DNA of 20,198 bases from the NCBI GenBank assembly GCA_020536535.1, contig JAHLWZ010000014.1, positions 1-20,198 on the forward strand, given 5' to 3'. Source of the DNA: Pelomyxa schiedti (lineage: Eukaryota > Evosea > Pelobiontida > Pelomyxidae). The notes beneath the pieces were generated by a model. The model searched no databases, was not told the origin of the DNA, and saw only the letters and a list, made by a program, of their open reading frames with translations. The position numbers were made by a program, and so were the translations under genes. Numbering within the stretch: position 1 is the stretch's first letter; the number at the start of each line of letters is the position of its first letter. This document shows, piece after piece, positions 19,468 through 20,198 of this stretch.

Positions 19468-20198
19468 CCTGGCAAGTGCTTCCTGAGGCGTCGCGGATGA
19501 TGTACCACGAAGAGCGATGGCACGTTTCATCTTTTTGTTTTGTTTTGGTTTTTGTCTTGTTTTGTTTGGTACGATTTAGGTTTGTGTTGTGATGTTTTGT
19601 CTTGTACGACCTACCTTTGTTTTCAACTTGCACTCACATCAATGCAGATCTTGAGTACACTGACAAGAAGAAGCGGATGCAGAAGTACAGTGGCTTTTTG
19701 CGTTTGCAGTCCTCACTCCAACATAGGGCCTGTCCATGTAGCAGCTCAGTCAGACTTTATTGGATCAGGCCAGAACTACTGCATGTATCTTCTCTGTTTT
19801 TTACCTGGCAATCTACCAGACGGTTATCCAATCACTCTCTCCACTTCATGCGCTCATATTGCCTGAAGGTAACCTTATCCAAGCCAACACAGGAGAGGCA
19901 CACCCCCAGAAGATTGTGTGTGCGGCTCTGCTCTCCATTCTGCAGGTTTTCCCCTTCTGACTTCAACTTCAACAACAACAACATTACCTCACCTCTAGGC
20001 CCCTTTTTTCCCACATTCAACCTTGTATGCATATCTTTGGGGAGCACCAGTATATTTCTTATTTCTTGTAGCTTGACCACCAGTATATTTCTTATTTCTT
20101 CTTTTTCCCAGTTTCACCTTGTACACTAGGTGCTGAACTTGCTGGCTCTGCTGTGATGGCACCTAAGGTAAACACCTTTGTAGTATCACCCCACTCAG
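19468..20198 (+). CDS. Partial spliced gene running off the right edge
   Basis: Several exon-like pieces are bounded by AG and GT. At 19468-19523, WQVLPEASRMMYHEERWH follows a TCTAG acceptor (ATG 19497 could be a start). From 19648, DLEYTDKKKRMQ leads, by a possible 25-nt intron, to PHSNIGPVHVAAQSDF and IGSGQNYC. Introns 19783-19817 (35 nt) and 19870-19913 (44 nt) connect this to RLSNHSLHFMRSYCLK and IVCAALLSILQ. A last piece, GAELAGSAVMAPK, ends at 20168 before GTAAAC. The phases of the first two pieces do not agree, so an exon or junction is missed. I do not recognise the product. Strand and exon-rich nature are fairly clear; the model is not. Confidence 0.4.
20046..20100 (+). repeat. 22-bp direct repeat in a probable intron
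   Basis: The same 22 bp, beginning ACCAGTATATTTC, occur at 20046-20067 and 20079-20100 (33-bp period). The copies are identical and pyrimidine-rich, and lie between exon-like pieces of the right-edge gene, so probably in an intron. Confidence 0.8.

Noticed and set aside
19190-19486. Forward frame of Phe/Arg/Ser/Val repeats
   Set aside because: It is produced by the pentanucleotide array, which leaves all forward frames open.

Overview
The window is nuclear DNA of a microbial eukaryote (a protist or alga; the lineage cannot be fixed from this sequence alone). Housekeeping genes are broken by very many short spliceosomal introns, about 35-75 nt with most at 38-55, bounded by GT..AG and often carrying a CTAAC/CTAAT-like branch site. 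The recognised proteins are eukaryotic: a proteasome ATPase, an RNA polymerase I stalk subunit, a starch/glycogen synthase, a dynamin-like GTPase and a piggyBac transposase. There is no sign of operons.

Layout from left to right. 1-599: no clear gene, one A/T-rich inverted repeat. 600-3104 (+): an intronless, broken dynamin-like GTPase pseudogene with premature stops and several frame changes. 3411-4703 (-): an unrecognised multi-exon, multi-pass membrane protein. 4860-6359 (+): an RPA43-like subunit of RNA polymerase I with a Lys/Glu/His-rich tail and a possible 8-nt microexon. 6753-8629 (-): PSMC3/Rpt5, a 26S proteasome ATPase, in 11 exons and apparently complete. 8990-15617 (+): a GT5 starch/glycogen synthase of roughly 1,580 residues, cut by about 41 tiny introns; its 5' end is unresolved. 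15883-16284 (-): a small unknown protein.

16299-16813 holds four copies of a GC-rich ~68-nt element that folds into the same branched structure, with base changes that preserve pairing. 16848-17841 is a GC-rich stretch with two diverged copies of the region around the 5' end of a piggyBac element. 17725-19131 (+) is an intact, intronless piggyBac transposase with its D,D,D triad. 19242-19428 is a pentanucleotide (TTTCG-type) array. From about 19468 to the end are exons of another spliced + strand gene that runs off the window.

The left half, from 3411 to 15617, is ordinary dense gene space: a convergent pair (RPA43/PSMC3) followed by a divergent pair (PSMC3/GT5). The accessory part is 16299-19428, where the transposase, its duplicated flanks and the structured repeats lie together. 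The items most worth pursuing are the structured repeat family, the decayed intronless GTPase beside intron-packed genes, and the extreme intron density of the GT5 gene. All splice junctions were read by eye from frame continuity and known protein motifs.
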